A stretch of DNA of 64,000 nucleotides. Origin: Leadbettera azotonutricia ZAS-9. Its GTDB lineage: Bacteria > Spirochaetota > Spirochaetia > Treponematales > Breznakiellaceae. Position 1 is the first letter of the stretch. Each line of letters begins with the position of its first letter. The DNA lies in the NCBI RefSeq assembly GCF_000214355.1, contig NC_015577.1, positions 3,029,389 through 3,093,388 on the forward strand, given 5' to 3'. The notes beneath the pieces are model-generated. The model was not told the DNA's origin, made no database searches, and worked only from the letters and a program-made list of their open reading frames with translations. This document shows, piece after piece, positions 34,226 to 45,915 of this stretch. Made by a program: the position numbers and the translations under genes.

Positions 34226-35532
34226 ATGCTCCCCTGCGCGTATAATGTATAGACTTCCGCAATATCAAGCCGCAAGGCCGCAGCCAAATTGTACACTGCA
34301 GCTAAATAACCGGCATTCGTGGTAAGGAGCGTCTGCTTTGCGTTTACCATGTTTTTATTGGCATTCTGCAAATCAGTTTGGCTCACCAGGCCCCCGCGAT
34401 ACCCCTGCTCCGAAAGTTCGTATGCCCTGGAAGTAATTCTCAAATTGAGGGCGGCGGACTCCATGTTCTCACGAATCCGATTGATCTCATCCGCTTTTTT
34501 TTGAATATCCTGGGCCGCGTTTTTCCGTACTGTATCCAGGGATAATTCTGTTTGGGCTGCGTTTTCTTTCAGGGTCTTTGCATTCAGCGACTGAGTCGAT
34601 CCGGGTATCCAGGATGAAATGGGAATTGAAACAGAAACAGAAAACCTGCCCGATGAGGTCGGATCGTCAAAGGAGAACCCTGCATTTTGCGGCGGGCTTA
34701 AACTTATGCTTTCGGAAAAATTGATGCTTGGCGCCCTGGTCAACGATCCGACCTGCGCGTTGAGCTTTGCCTGTTCAATGGCAACGGCCTGGGCGCGCAC
34801 ATCATAACGGTTGTCGCAGTACCTCGCGGCCAGCTCCCCCGCTCGGGGAAGATCGAGGAGCATTACCTCAATCTCGCCTTCGAGTTCCGCAGCGCCTGCG
34901 GCATCGAGCCCGATTAACAATAAAAAAGCGGCGCGGTTTTGTTCGAATTTGACAGCAGCATCGTTCAGCGCCGGACCTGCAATTTGATATGAATACAGGG
35001 CATTGAGCATTTCAAGCTCCGAGGCCAAGCCGCTTTGGTAATTTTTGCTTGTCTGCTCGTATTGCTGCTTTTTAAGCTCCAAATCTGTACGCAGGATTTC
35101 GATATTCTGGTTCTCCGCAAGAAGGGCATAAAAATTGGTGGACACCTGGGTGACAAGGGTCCGTCTCGCATTATCATAGGCTTCTTCCGCAGCCTGAGCC
35201 TTGAAACCAAGAAGTTTTGCATTCGCCGGCATTGCCGCAGAAAGCTGCAAGCTTACCGACGCGCTGGCACTCCACGAGTTGGATGGATCTCCCTCGGGCC
35301 GGATCGGATGGGTATTTGCAACCCCCAGGGATGCCGTCATGGAGGGCAAAAACATGTTCCATGTATTGTTCTTCTCACGCAGGGCCTGATATGCGGCAAG
35401 TTCGCTTTTTTTCAAATCCGCGTTGTTTTTAAGAGCCGCGTCCAGCGCCTTTTCGAGGGTTAACGATTCCGCGATTAAAACACCGCAACCCACCAGGGCG
35501 AAAAACGCAACGCCAGCGACTATCCGCTTCAA
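34222..35532 (-). CDS. TolC-like outer membrane efflux protein
   Basis: 436 residues, two outer membrane efflux repeats with long helices (SLTLEKALDAALKNNADLKKSELAAYQALREKNN). The N-terminal signal has LVGC at residues 13-16, a fit to a lipobox, so it may be lipidated like OprM. The start codon is TTG, preceded by AGGAG with 7-nt spacing; no ATG alternative matches the signal peptide. First gene of the tolC-adaptor-RND-oxidoreductase operon. A TATAAT (35559-35564) lies about 27 nt upstream of the start. Confidence 0.88.
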   Translation of the reverse strand: MKRIVAGVAFFALVGCGVLIAESLTLEKALDAALKNNADLKKSELAAYQALREKNNTWNMFLPSMTASLGVANTHPIRPEGDPSNSWSASASVSLQLSAAMPANAKLLGFKAQAAEEAYDNARRTLVTQVSTNFYALLAENQNIEILRTDLELKKQQYEQTSKNYQSGLASELEMLNALYSYQIAGPALNDAAVKFEQNRAAFLLLIGLDAAGAAELEGEIEVMLLDLPRAGELAARYCDNRYDVRAQAVAIEQAKLNAQVGSLTRAPSINFSESISLSPPQNAGFSFDDPTSSGRFSVSVSIPISSWIPGSTQSLNAKTLKENAAQTELSLDTVRKNAAQDIQKKADEINRIRENMESAALNLRITSRAYELSEQGYRGGLVSQTDLQNANKNMVNAKQTLLTTNAGYLAAVYNLAAALRLDIAEVYTLYAQGSI

Positions 35533-35793
35533 TATAAACTCCTGTTTAGCAAGGCATCATTATATATCTTCTTTCCCTACATTACTATTCCTATGATTCT
35601 GATAAATTATTCTAGCAATAACCGTGCCAAGATAATAAAAATGATGATAAAAAGCAGAATAAACATGATATACATGAAAACAAGGGCTTTGCGGAGTAAA
35701 ACTGCTGCCCAGAGCACATGCACTGGCGGCTTTTTCAGCCTGATATCGCTTTAAAAACTGCGTAAAAATGCAACAGCAGTAATTTTTACGCAC
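35533..35793 (-). promoter_or_regulatory. Upstream region of the efflux operon
   Basis: 261 bp, AT-rich, between the DNA-repair gene at 35794 and the efflux operon. It holds the TATAAT (35559-35564) for the TolC-like gene; no good -35 is seen at the matching distance. An open frame of 77 codons from GTG at 35793 has no ribosome-binding site, is Cys/His/Tyr-rich and looks accidental. An imperfect hairpin at about 35694-35735 could end transcription from the gene before it. Confidence 0.5.
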
Positions 35794-36543
35794 TTATACC
35801 TTGGCATTTGCTTCAGGAAGATATTTCCAGTAACGCACGGGCATGAGCTGGCGTTGCAGCCCAAGGTTTTTGCGGTTCTCGATATTCACCGAACGGTGGT
35901 AGAGACGCCACAAATTTTCCCATGCGTCCCCTGATGCCGCGCCAAAGGGAGGCATCTGCAATTTAACGGGCCGCACGATTTCTGAATCGAGACTTTCCAT
36001 GCGGGCCTCTTCCCCCGCAAAGCGTATGAGGCAGAGCCCCCGCTTCTCGTCGATGATCGCCCAAGGTATATCCCCAAAACGCAGCGTGAAATGTTCAGCC
36101 AACGCAGGAAGCACAAAACAGTCGGGGGCGCAGCGGGCAACATAGAAGCCGCCATCAATGGGGCTAAACCTGAGAAGTCCCAGAAGGCGCTCAATCTCGC
36201 GGCTTGTTTTATATGCGGCGTTCAGTACAGCCAGTACCGAAGGGGCTCCGCGATCCAGGCAGGCCTTGCCAGCGGCTGTGCGGGCTTCAGGAGAGGCAAG
36301 ATCATTGCCGCCTGCTGCAATGACTTTTTCGATGAACTGCGCGATGTCCCTCTCCACGGGCAATTCGCTCATGCATGCATGAAGGGCTGCTGTATAGGCT
36401 TCGAGGGAAAGGCTCTTTAATGTTTCGAGATCGAAATCCTCAAGGTTAAGAAACGAATGATCTGAACCGCTTTTCTGTGATGGCCGTGATTGAATTTCGA
36501 AAAGATCTGCCTGCCCTTGATCTGCTTCTTCGCTTTTCCTCAA
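35794..36543 (-). CDS. Putative DNA repair protein (DUF4130 family, radical-SAM linked)
   Basis: 249 residues. The C-terminal part matches the DUF4130/TIGR03915 family: DAWENLWRLYHRSVNIENRKNLGLQRQLMPVRYWKYLPE, with FYVARCAPDCFVLPALAEHFTLRFG before it. Family members normally sit next to a radical-SAM protein (TIGR03916) and are sometimes fused to uracil-DNA glycosylase-like domains; a DNA repair or modification role is assumed. Here the radical-SAM partner is at 49924, 14 kb away. The start is TTG with AGGGGG 9 nt upstream. An operator palindrome overlaps its -10 box, as at the partner gene. The first 30 residues are polar and poorly conserved. Confidence 0.85.
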   Translation of the reverse strand: MRKSEEADQGQADLFEIQSRPSQKSGSDHSFLNLEDFDLETLKSLSLEAYTAALHACMSELPVERDIAQFIEKVIAAGGNDLASPEARTAAGKACLDRGAPSVLAVLNAAYKTSREIERLLGLLRFSPIDGGFYVARCAPDCFVLPALAEHFTLRFGDIPWAIIDEKRGLCLIRFAGEEARMESLDSEIVRPVKLQMPPFGAASGDAWENLWRLYHRSVNIENRKNLGLQRQLMPVRYWKYLPEANAKV

Positions 36544-36563
36544 AATAACACCCCCTGCAATAT

Positions 36564-36592
36564 ACTATACCTATGTATAGATATTATTGCAA
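36564..36592 (-). promoter_or_regulatory. Promoter with CTATAC-N4-GTATAG operator (DUF4130 gene)
   Basis: Minus strand: TTGCAA (36587-36592), 17 bp, TATAGT (36564-36569). The 16-bp palindrome CTATAC-CTAT-GTATAG (36565-36580, plus-strand reading) covers the -10 and part of the spacer, a position for a repressor. Predicted start of transcription is about 36557, giving a 14-nt leader with AGGGGG before the TTG start. Confidence 0.75.
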
Positions 36593-36622
36593 GAGGCATT
36601 GGGGAGGGAAATTCCAAACCGT

Positions 36623-38410
<1,788 letters not shown>

Positions 38411-38424
<14 letters not shown>

Positions 38425-39895
38425 GGGTTACAACCGATTTAGGGGGCAGCTTTACTGTCACTCCGCCTTGAGCCATGGACGCGCCCGAGAAAGGCGCTAT
38501 CTTAACTGTATCACCTTTTTCAAAAGTGTTATGATCCTGAATATTAGTCGATGTGATTATAGTACCGGAAACATTCTTAAACGGAAAGCCCCTCAATTCC
38601 AGGGTAACGGTTTTTTCTTCCTTAACATCAATATTGGTCAGGGAAACATGGGCTTTTTCCTGTTCATCCACAGAAGCGCTTGCGGTGACAGCAGGGATAG
38701 ACCCAAAGCCCAGACTTACATTTTCACTTTCCACATAGACAGGAAGCCGTACCGCATCCTGATGCACCTTGTACATATCGAAGACATGATAGGTTGGGGT
38801 CAGTGTCATTTTTGCACCTTCTGTCAGAATCACCGACTGCAATACATTTATGGTCTGGGCAATATTAGCCATATGTACCCGATCAGCATTATTATTGAAG
38901 ATATTAAAGTGTATTCCTGCTACCAATGCATCACGGAGGGAATTCTGCTGATAAAGAAAACCGGGGTTAGTTCCTGGCTCCACATCAAACCATGTACCCC
39001 ATTCATCTACCACTAACCCAACTTTCTTTTTAGGATCGTATTGATCCATGATAGCACTGTGCTTAGAAAGCAGCTCTTCCATATAGTAGGCTTTTCTCAT
39101 GGTGATAAGCCACTCGTTCTCGGTAAATTCCGTGGCAGAGCCTTTATAAGCCCATTCGCCGGGAACTGTGTAATAATGGAGGGAAAGGCCATCAAGCAGG
39201 GGACCCCTATCGCCGCAGGTTTTCTCCATCAACACTTTAGTCCAGTTGTAATCGTCCGTATTGGGACCACACGCAATTTTGTAGAGGGGCTTACCGTAAC
39301 TGCGGGCATAGACCGCATAGCGGCGGTAATTATCAGCGTAGAATTCAGGGGTCATGTTTCCACCGCAGCCCCAGCTCTCATTCCCTATTCCCCAGAACTT
39401 TACCTGCCAGGGCTCCTTCCGGCCATTTTTGCCCCGGAGATCCGCCATAGGGCTGACACCGTCAAAATTGCAGTATTCCACCCATTGTGAAAGTTCCTGC
39501 ACAGTCCCTGACCCTACGTTCCCACAGATATAGGGTTCGCACTCAAGCTGTTTACAGAGGTCAAGAAATTCATGAGTTCCAAAACTGTTATCTTCGGTAA
39601 CACCACCCCAGTGGGTGTTGATCATTTTAGGCCTTGCCGATTTTGTGCCAATACCGTCCATCCAGTGGTATTCATCGGCAAAACACCCGCCGGGCCAGCG
39701 AAGATTGGGAATTTTAATTTTCCTGAGGGCTGCCACAACATCCTTTCTTATTCCCCTCACATTCGGTATGGGTGAATCTTCACCTACCCAATACCCGCCA
39801 TAAATGCAGCGGCCAAGGTGTTCTGAAAAATGACCATAGATATGGCGGTTAATTCTTACCCCTGCTTCGGCGGCGTTAATTGCAACTCTGTTCAT
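38411..39895 (-). CDS. GH51 alpha-L-arabinofuranosidase (second)
   Basis: 494 residues. [44 protein letters not shown], acid/base Glu in [12 protein letters not shown], nucleophile Glu in VVDEWGTWF, a different GH51 subgroup from the gene at 36623. No signal peptide. GGAG is placed 7 nt before the ATG at 39895, whose ATGA overlaps the stop of the ATPase gene; the longer frame is unlikely. Confidence 0.93.
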
Positions 39896-40878
39896 GATGC
39901 GCTCCCATATAAATAGCATTTTACAGTCCGGCCCTCAGCTTCTACATCAGGCGGATCAGCCTCGCGGCATTTATCACTAACCTTGGGACAGCGGCTTGCA
40001 AACTTGCAGCCCTTCTGTCCGTATTCTTTTACTTCCTGTGTGGAAAGGCCTATGCGTTTTGCCCATGCTTCCTTGTCCACAGGATCAGGAGCGGGAACGC
40101 TTTCTTTGAGGAGCTGGGTGTAGGGATGAAGGGGATTTCCAAGCACCGCTTCCACAGGCCCCATCTCCACCACATAACCGCGCAGCATAATGGCGATACG
40201 GTTGCTAATGTAATAAGCAGTTGCCAAATCGTGAGTGATATAAATGACGCTCACCCCTTCCTCGTCACGTAGCTTCTTAAAAAGATTTACAATTGCCATA
40301 CGCAGGCTGGCGTCTACCATGGACACCGGCTCATCCGCCAATATCAGACTGGGGTGGGAAATGAGGGAACGAGCCACCGAGATACGCTGGATCTGGCCTC
40401 CCGAAAGTTCATGGGGATAGCGGCGCGAAAGTTCTTCGAGAGAAAGACCCACAGAATGCAGAGCCTTGTCCACAACTTCAACTGCACTTTTTCTGTCCTT
40501 TGCGATGCCGAAGTTGACAGCAGTATCAAAAAGATACTCCTCCACCCGCCTCAGAGGATTGAAAGTTTCAAAGGGATTCTGAAATACCGGCTGCACGGTT
40601 TTCATAAAAGCCGCAAAATCAGCGCGCTTCCTTATGGTAGTAACGCTTTTGCCTTCAAAAAGCACATCCCCTGAACTCGGTTCAAGATCCCTAAGCAGCA
40701 TTCTGGTAAGGGTAGTCTTACCGCTTCCTGATTCACCGGCAATGGTAAAAATTTCAGGTCTGTCTTTTTCTATAGTGAAGCTTACATCATTTACTGCTAC
40801 AAGTTTGGAACCGTTAATGAGTCCCCCAACCTGAAAAACTTTGCTGGCATGCTTTACTTCCAAAAGATGTGCACTCAT
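39892..40878 (-). CDS. Oligosaccharide/peptide-type ABC transporter ATPase (OppF-like)
   Basis: 328 residues. Walker [11 protein letters not shown], signature LSGGQIQRI, Walker [15 protein letters not shown], and the C-terminal [14 protein letters not shown] cysteine motif of Opp/Dpp ATPases. Start ATG 40878 with GGGAGGG 5 nt upstream, overlapping the previous stop by 4 nt. Partner of the ATPase at 40875. By context it drives uptake of arabinose-containing oligosaccharides, as peptide-family ABC transporters in hyperthermophiles do for sugars. Confidence 0.9.
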   Translation of the reverse strand: MSAHLLEVKHASKVFQVGGLINGSKLVAVNDVSFTIEKDRPEIFTIAGESGSGKTTLTRMLLRDLEPSSGDVLFEGKSVTTIRKRADFAAFMKTVQPVFQNPFETFNPLRRVEEYLFDTAVNFGIAKDRKSAVEVVDKALHSVGLSLEELSRRYPHELSGGQIQRISVARSLISHPSLILADEPVSMVDASLRMAIVNLFKKLRDEEGVSVIYITHDLATAYYISNRIAIMLRGYVVEMGPVEAVLGNPLHPYTQLLKESVPAPDPVDKEAWAKRIGLSTQEVKEYGQKGCKFASRCPKVSDKCREADPPDVEAEGRTVKCYLYGSAS

Positions 40879-41867
40879 TGCCGCCCTCCCTGTAACAGAT
40901 GGCAGGCAGCCCTGTGGCCGCCACCAAAATCTTTCATTGCCGGAACTTCGCTCCTGCATATTGGCAGGGCTTTAGGACAGCGAGGATGAAACCTGCAACC
41001 TTCGGGAGGATTGGCAAGATTGGGGGGGGTACCCTCAAGGCTCGATTTGCCGGTTTTATCTCCAATAACCGGCAGAGAGTTGATAAGATGCTGGGTATAA
41101 GGATGTTCGGGCCTTTTAAATATAAGCTCAGTGGGGCCTTCTTCAGCGAGCCTTCCCGCATACATGATACCCACCTTGTTAGCCACATTTGCGTGAACCG
41201 CCATATCATGGGTAACAAGGAGTACTGTATTTTGAGACACCGATTGTATTTCTTTAAGAAGCTGCAAGACCCCGCGCTGTACCACTACATCCAAAGCGGT
41301 GGTAGGCTCGTCGGCAATGATAAGACTCGGCTTAAAGACCGTTGCAAGGGCAATGGCTACCCGCTGCTTCATACCCCCCGAAAGTTCATGGGGGTAAGAG
41401 TTTAGCACATCCGGGGGAAGTCCAAGTTTTTTGACATGATCTTCAATGCGTTCCCTGAATAGAGCGCGATCTTTTATTCCCTCATGAGTAGCAATAATAT
41501 CTTCAAATGTCTTTATCACCCTGCGCACAGGATTCAAAACGCTCATGGAACCTTGCATAACATAGGAAATTTCTTTCCATCTGATATTTTTGCGAAGTTC
41601 CTCTTCAGTAACTGTGGACATATCCACATCACCGTATTTAAAATTATATTTAACGCTGCCCCCTTCCACACGGAGGGGCGGCTTAATCGTCCCTGACAGT
41701 ACTTTGATCAGGGTGGTCTTACCGCAGCTTGATTCCCCTGCGACCCCATAGATTTCATTGGGCTCAAGCGTTATTGTAACATCATCGACTGCACGAACCT
41801 GACGCGAGACGCCATACATCTCTGTTCTATAATAGGCCCGCAGATTTTCTACCTGTAATAAGGCCAT
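40875..41867 (-). CDS. Oligosaccharide/peptide-type ABC transporter ATPase (OppD-like)
   Basis: 330 residues. Walker [11 protein letters not shown] (Cys in place of the usual Gly), signature LSGGMKQRV, Walker [15 protein letters not shown], and [14 protein letters not shown] at the end, which may hold a [4Fe-4S] cluster or structural metal as in other Opp/Dpp ATPases. GGGAG lies 6 nt before ATG 41867; the much longer frame runs through the permease gene. It follows the permease stop by 1 nt. Confidence 0.9.
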   Translation of the reverse strand: MALLQVENLRAYYRTEMYGVSRQVRAVDDVTITLEPNEIYGVAGESSCGKTTLIKVLSGTIKPPLRVEGGSVKYNFKYGDVDMSTVTEEELRKNIRWKEISYVMQGSMSVLNPVRRVIKTFEDIIATHEGIKDRALFRERIEDHVKKLGLPPDVLNSYPHELSGGMKQRVAIALATVFKPSLIIADEPTTALDVVVQRGVLQLLKEIQSVSQNTVLLVTHDMAVHANVANKVGIMYAGRLAEEGPTELIFKRPEHPYTQHLINSLPVIGDKTGKSSLEGTPPNLANPPEGCRFHPRCPKALPICRSEVPAMKDFGGGHRAACHLLQGGRQ

Positions 41868-41868
41868 A

Positions 41869-42726
41869 TTAAGCTCCCATCCGGCGGAGCCGGGTCCGCG
41901 GATCGATATACTCGTTAACACTGGAGAATACAAGGTAGAGTCCCAGGAAGAGCACGACAGAAACAACAATCGGAGCGGCAAGCCACCACCATATACCGGC
42001 AATCAACGCCTGATGCGAGTTTGCCCAATAAATTGTTGAACCGATGGTCGGCGTTGTAATACTTGAAAGACCGAGTACACCAAGCGTTACTTCCATGCCG
42101 ATCGACCAGATCATGTTGTTTATCGTTGTCGCAAAAACCACAGGGAGTACAAAAGGCAGATGTTCAGTCATGGTTATTCTAAAAGACCTGGTTCCTGAGT
42201 ACAAAGCTGTTTTTGTAAACGATCTTTCTTTTAAACTTAAGACCTGCGATCGGATAAGACGCGCATCCCATGACCAGCCGAAGATGCCGAGAAAAACCGC
42301 AAGAATGGTAATGCTCATATGCTCTCGAACCAGAAAACTTACCAATATCAAAATAGGCAGAACAGGTATTACGACAAAGCTATCATTTATTGACATGAGT
42401 GCCTTATCTATAAGACCGCCGTTATAGCCTGCTGTAAGTCCAACAATAATGGCAATCACACGGGACACAACTGCAGTAACGATGCCCAAGTACAAAGAAT
42501 TACGGACGGCAAAAGTCATCCAGTAAAAAACGTCCTGACCGCGCGTATTAGTGCCAAAGATGTATTTGAGTGAAGGCGGCTTATCCATACCCACCTGAAA
42601 AGTCTTACCCATATCATAAGGTGAAAACCAGGACAATATGAGCATCACCAAAATGAGCAAGAGAAAAATAAATCCTGCACGGAAACGACCGTCAAAACGC
42701 AATAAATCGCGAATTACTTTTATCAT
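41869..42726 (-). CDS. ABC transporter permease (DppC/OppC-like)
   Basis: 285 residues, N-terminal membrane helix then the five-helix permease core. [27 protein letters not shown] is the EAA-type coupling loop that contacts the ATPase. [21 protein letters not shown] is typical of OppC. AGGAGG 7 nt before the ATG. Confidence 0.9.
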   Translation of the reverse strand: MIKVIRDLLRFDGRFRAGFIFLLLILVMLILSWFSPYDMGKTFQVGMDKPPSLKYIFGTNTRGQDVFYWMTFAVRNSLYLGIVTAVVSRVIAIIVGLTAGYNGGLIDKALMSINDSFVVIPVLPILILVSFLVREHMSITILAVFLGIFGWSWDARLIRSQVLSLKERSFTKTALYSGTRSFRITMTEHLPFVLPVVFATTINNMIWSIGMEVTLGVLGLSSITTPTIGSTIYWANSHQALIAGIWWWLAAPIVVSVVLFLGLYLVFSSVNEYIDPRTRLRRMGA

Positions 42727-42737
42727 TCCAGGGCCTC

Positions 42738-43748
42738 CTATTGAATCCTGACCCGTGGATCGAAAAGCGGGTAAACAAGATCGAGGATAAGCGCCGCGGT
42801 TGCAACACCTATAATTGAAAAAATCGTTATCCCCATGATCAGAGTATAGTCTGTAGAAAGAATCGCTTGATAGGCGAGCAAACCAATACCAGGATATGTA
42901 AAAATAACTTCGAGAATCATTGCACCGTTGAAGATCATACCGAGGTTTAAGGCAAGGCCGGTGATCTGCGGCAGCATGGCATTGCGTATCACATAACCGA
43001 AAAGAATTTTATTCTGTTTCAACCCTGCGGTTTCTGCATAGACAACATAATCTTCGCTGATAATATTTGAAGTTAGAGACTTCATACCGATAAACCAGCC
43101 GCCCACGCCGCCTACAATAAGGCTAAAGGCAGGAAGAACTGAATGGTACAAAACTGTAGTAACAAACTTCCACGTATAGGAAGGCCGCATTCCCATCGGA
43201 TACGCGCCGCGTATCGGAAATATGGGCCAGATATATGCAAAGAAAATAACCAATAGCAATGCTAATATATAGTACGGAATAGGACGAACTGCCTGGCTTA
43301 TGACATCAATACTGCCGAGCAATTTACTTTTTGGATAATAGCTGGAAAAACCACCCAAAAGATTTCCGACAATCCATGAAATAATTGTAGCAGTTAAAAG
43401 CAGCCCCAATGTCCAGGGCATAGAACGTCCGATAAGTTCTGTTACCGGCGTCGGGAACGAAGAAAGGGACCTTCCAAGATCTCCACGGAAAAGCCTTCCC
43501 CAGAATTCCAGATACTGTTCCCAATTACTTCCTTCAAGACCGTAAAGTGCCGTGAGCGATGCCCTAAAATCGTCAAGCATATCCGGAGTATAGTTGACAC
43601 CGCTCGTCATTGTCCGGTTTATTTGCGCCTGCACAGGATCGCTCGGTGACAAACGGGGAATAATAAAGGTAACGGTTACACCAACAAAAATAACCATAAT
43701 GTACTGGCCGATTCGAGGCAGCACATAGTTCAATAAAAACTTTTTCAT
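42738..43748 (-). CDS. ABC transporter permease (DppB/OppB-like)
   Basis: 336 residues with about six helices. N-terminal [13 protein letters not shown]-like segment ([13 protein letters not shown]), coupling loop [28 protein letters not shown], and C-terminal [23 protein letters not shown] are standard for OppB. GAGGGTG 4 nt before the ATG. It follows the binding-protein gene after a 77-nt gap holding a hairpin. Confidence 0.92.
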   Translation of the reverse strand: MKKFLLNYVLPRIGQYIMVIFVGVTVTFIIPRLSPSDPVQAQINRTMTSGVNYTPDMLDDFRASLTALYGLEGSNWEQYLEFWGRLFRGDLGRSLSSFPTPVTELIGRSMPWTLGLLLTATIISWIVGNLLGGFSSYYPKSKLLGSIDVISQAVRPIPYYILALLLVIFFAYIWPIFPIRGAYPMGMRPSYTWKFVTTVLYHSVLPAFSLIVGGVGGWFIGMKSLTSNIISEDYVVYAETAGLKQNKILFGYVIRNAMLPQITGLALNLGMIFNGAMILEVIFTYPGIGLLAYQAILSTDYTLIMGITIFSIIGVATAALILDLVYPLFDPRVRIQ

Positions 43749-43776
43749 TTATCACCCTCATTCATTCAATGATGAA

Positions 43777-43811
43777 TGGGGAGCCATAACTCATAAAGTT
43801 AAAACTCCCCA
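43777..43811 (-). other. Intercistronic hairpin between binding protein and permease genes
   Basis: TGGGGAG/CTCCCCA stem (43777-43783 and 43805-43811) with a 21-nt loop and no T tract. Such structures after solute-binding protein genes usually stabilise the upstream mRNA or reduce read-through, giving more binding protein than permease. Confidence 0.45.
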
Positions 43812-43825
43812 CCCGCATTACTTCA

Positions 43826-45784
43826 TCATTTTCCTGTTGACCTGAGTTTTGCAAACATGTAACGGGAGTTCGTCCAGTTTGGCACAGGATCGGTATAAGG
43901 ATCGTCTATACTCGGATAACCTGTCCAATATGTATCATCCATTACGGTGAACACGTTGTAAGAGCACACTGCGATTTCAAACATCTCGTCTACGGCAAGT
44001 TTTATCCATTCCTTGCCATATTCAACAACCTGGGGATCATCCATGTCGAGTTTCTGACAAGCTTCGATGATTTCGTCCATTCTCTTGTTCTTCCACCGGC
44101 TGACATTGCGGGCGGCATTTTCACCAATGCCCCTATACTGATTGGAATGGAATGAGTCAAGGAAGAAGGACAGGTCAGGATGGCCGCCCCATGTTTCAAT
44201 GTTCCAGTAGAACTCGCCGTCAAAATCACCCGTGCCTGCCAGAGTACCAAAGTCACTACGTACATCGAGGGTGATATCAATACCAAATTCTTTCCAGCAT
44301 TCAACAACCATTGCAGCGGCGCGGTTCTGGCTCGGTTCGTTATCGGTCTGGCCCATGAATACCATCTTGAAGGGTTTACCATCGTTGAATTCCCATACGC
44401 CCCGGGAATTCTTGCGAAGTCCTGCTTTCTGCATAAGCTTTGCGGCGGCATTAACATCATACTTCCACCAGCCTTCGCCCATGTAGCGTTTGATCGCCGT
44501 AGGATCGGTCGGAACTATATCGCCTAAATCGTCCCTGGCTTTTGCAGCAATCTCTACGGCTGCATTGGAATTATAAGGCTTGAAGGTCGTGCCATCTCCG
44601 AGATCGAGGGTATAATCAGAGAGCCACTGTTGTAATGGGGTATGATAATATTCAGGGTACATACCGGTAGGCGGTACAGGGATCGGAGAGATCGTCATGG
44701 CGCCGCGGTAAGAGGCAATTGCAAGCCGGTTAATGTCAAGGGCCAAAGCAAGGGCCCAACGGACATCTTTATTATTAAGACCGGGCTTCTCAAGATTGAG
44801 AATACAGGCAACAAGTGTCGGATCCGGATGCCCCCAGGGGAAACCGGGGAACCATGTCTTGAAAGATTTGTTTGCTTTCGTCAGCCTGATAACGCCTTCA
44901 ACCGCCATATCGTGAATCACGTCAAGCTGATGGGCTTGCGCGCTCATAACTTTGACATCGCTGGTACCACCGTTAATATACATTGCATACTTCGGCGCAG
45001 CGCCTACATCCCCCATGCGCGCCAAAGTAGTCCGCTGGTAGTCAGGACGTTTTTCCCACAAGTACCAGTTGCCCTGGGGATCGAAATCTTTAAGCGTATA
45101 CGGGCCCAGAGTTACAGGGGGATTAAATTTATAGGTAGTGACATCTTCAACTTTTTCGAAGATATGCTTAGGCATCATAAAACATGCATTCCAGCGCACA
45201 AGAAAGTTTGCATGGAAGCGTGAATTCGGCTGTTTAAGAAATATCTTTACTTCAAAGTCACTGATCTTTTGAATACGATCCACATAGGCGTTGAAGCGGC
45301 TGGTATAGTCCATACCCGGATTTTTCATCTGGATTTCAATCGTATAAATCAGATCATCGGCGGTAAACTGAACACCGTCGCTCCAATAAATACCTTCCCG
45401 AAGTTTAATCGTCATCTCGGTAAAATCTTTGTTGTAAATAGGATGTTCTGAGGCAAGAGCATTTTCCCATACACCGTCAATACCGGCATCCGGATCTATA
45501 AACCAAAGGGAATCAAGGCCGAGCTGCTGCAGGCCGCCCATAAAACTGGTGTTCCAGCCATTCCAGCGGTTAAAGTAATCCGGGGGATTTGCCCGTCCGC
45601 CCGGATTTTCCAGAATGATTGTTTCATTGCGCGGGACATTGGCGCCTTCAATCATCTGAACGTTGGCAGAACTTGCCGTTCCTCCGGCGGCTCCATCCGC
45701 CTTTTTTTGACAGCCTGTCAGCGCCAGAGCCGTAACCAACAGTACGGTCAGCACAGGAAACAGGATGCTTTTTAGTTTTTTCAT
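43826..45784 (-). CDS. Extracellular solute-binding lipoprotein (family 5)
   Basis: 652 residues, peptide/nickel/oligosaccharide binding (SBP_bac_5). Signal peptide with lipobox LTGC (Cys25), then the family-5 region IKLREGIYWSDGVQFTADDLIYTIE. It is longer than typical dipeptide-binding proteins (about 500-550), like forms that bind oligosaccharides. AGGAGG 5 nt before the ATG. Strong own promoter with an upstream palindrome. Confidence 0.92.
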   Translation of the reverse strand: MKKLKSILFPVLTVLLVTALALTGCQKKADGAAGGTASSANVQMIEGANVPRNETIILENPGGRANPPDYFNRWNGWNTSFMGGLQQLGLDSLWFIDPDAGIDGVWENALASEHPIYNKDFTEMTIKLREGIYWSDGVQFTADDLIYTIEIQMKNPGMDYTSRFNAYVDRIQKISDFEVKIFLKQPNSRFHANFLVRWNACFMMPKHIFEKVEDVTTYKFNPPVTLGPYTLKDFDPQGNWYLWEKRPDYQRTTLARMGDVGAAPKYAMYINGGTSDVKVMSAQAHQLDVIHDMAVEGVIRLTKANKSFKTWFPGFPWGHPDPTLVACILNLEKPGLNNKDVRWALALALDINRLAIASYRGAMTISPIPVPPTGMYPEYYHTPLQQWLSDYTLDLGDGTTFKPYNSNAAVEIAAKARDDLGDIVPTDPTAIKRYMGEGWWKYDVNAAAKLMQKAGLRKNSRGVWEFNDGKPFKMVFMGQTDNEPSQNRAAAMVVECWKEFGIDITLDVRSDFGTLAGTGDFDGEFYWNIETWGGHPDLSFFLDSFHSNQYRGIGENAARNVSRWKNKRMDEIIEACQKLDMDDPQVVEYGKEWIKLAVDEMFEIAVCSYNVFTVMDDTYWTGYPSIDDPYTDPVPNWTNSRYMFAKLRSTGK

Positions 45785-45830
45785 GTTTTCCTCCTGTAAA
45801 AATTAAGTGGGTTTATACAAACCACATTTT

Positions 45831-45859
45831 ATTATCACCTGGTTTTTATAGCCTGTCAA
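45831..45859 (-). promoter_or_regulatory. Promoter of the ABC transporter-GH51 operon
   Basis: Minus-strand TTGACA (45854-45859), exactly 17 bp, GATAAT (45831-45836). The leader of about 40 nt carries AGGAGG. Confidence 0.75.
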
Positions 45860-45872
45860 TAAAAATAATATA

Positions 45873-45889
45873 TATCAATAATATTGATA
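45873..45889 (-). promoter_or_regulatory. 17-bp palindrome upstream of the binding-protein promoter
   Basis: TATCAATA-A-TATTGATA, perfect 8-bp arms around one base, 13 bp upstream of the -35 box. This places its centre at about -57, a usual activator position. A related site has the same spacing at the GH51 gene (47458-47474). Confidence 0.7.
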
Positions 45890-45915
45890 AGTTAGATTTT
45901 GGACAACGCAAAACC

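Noticed and set aside
35560-35793. Open frame of 77 codons (GTG start) after the DUF4130 gene
   Set aside because: No ribosome-binding site, odd Cys/His/Tyr composition and it spans the promoter region of the efflux operon; probably chance.
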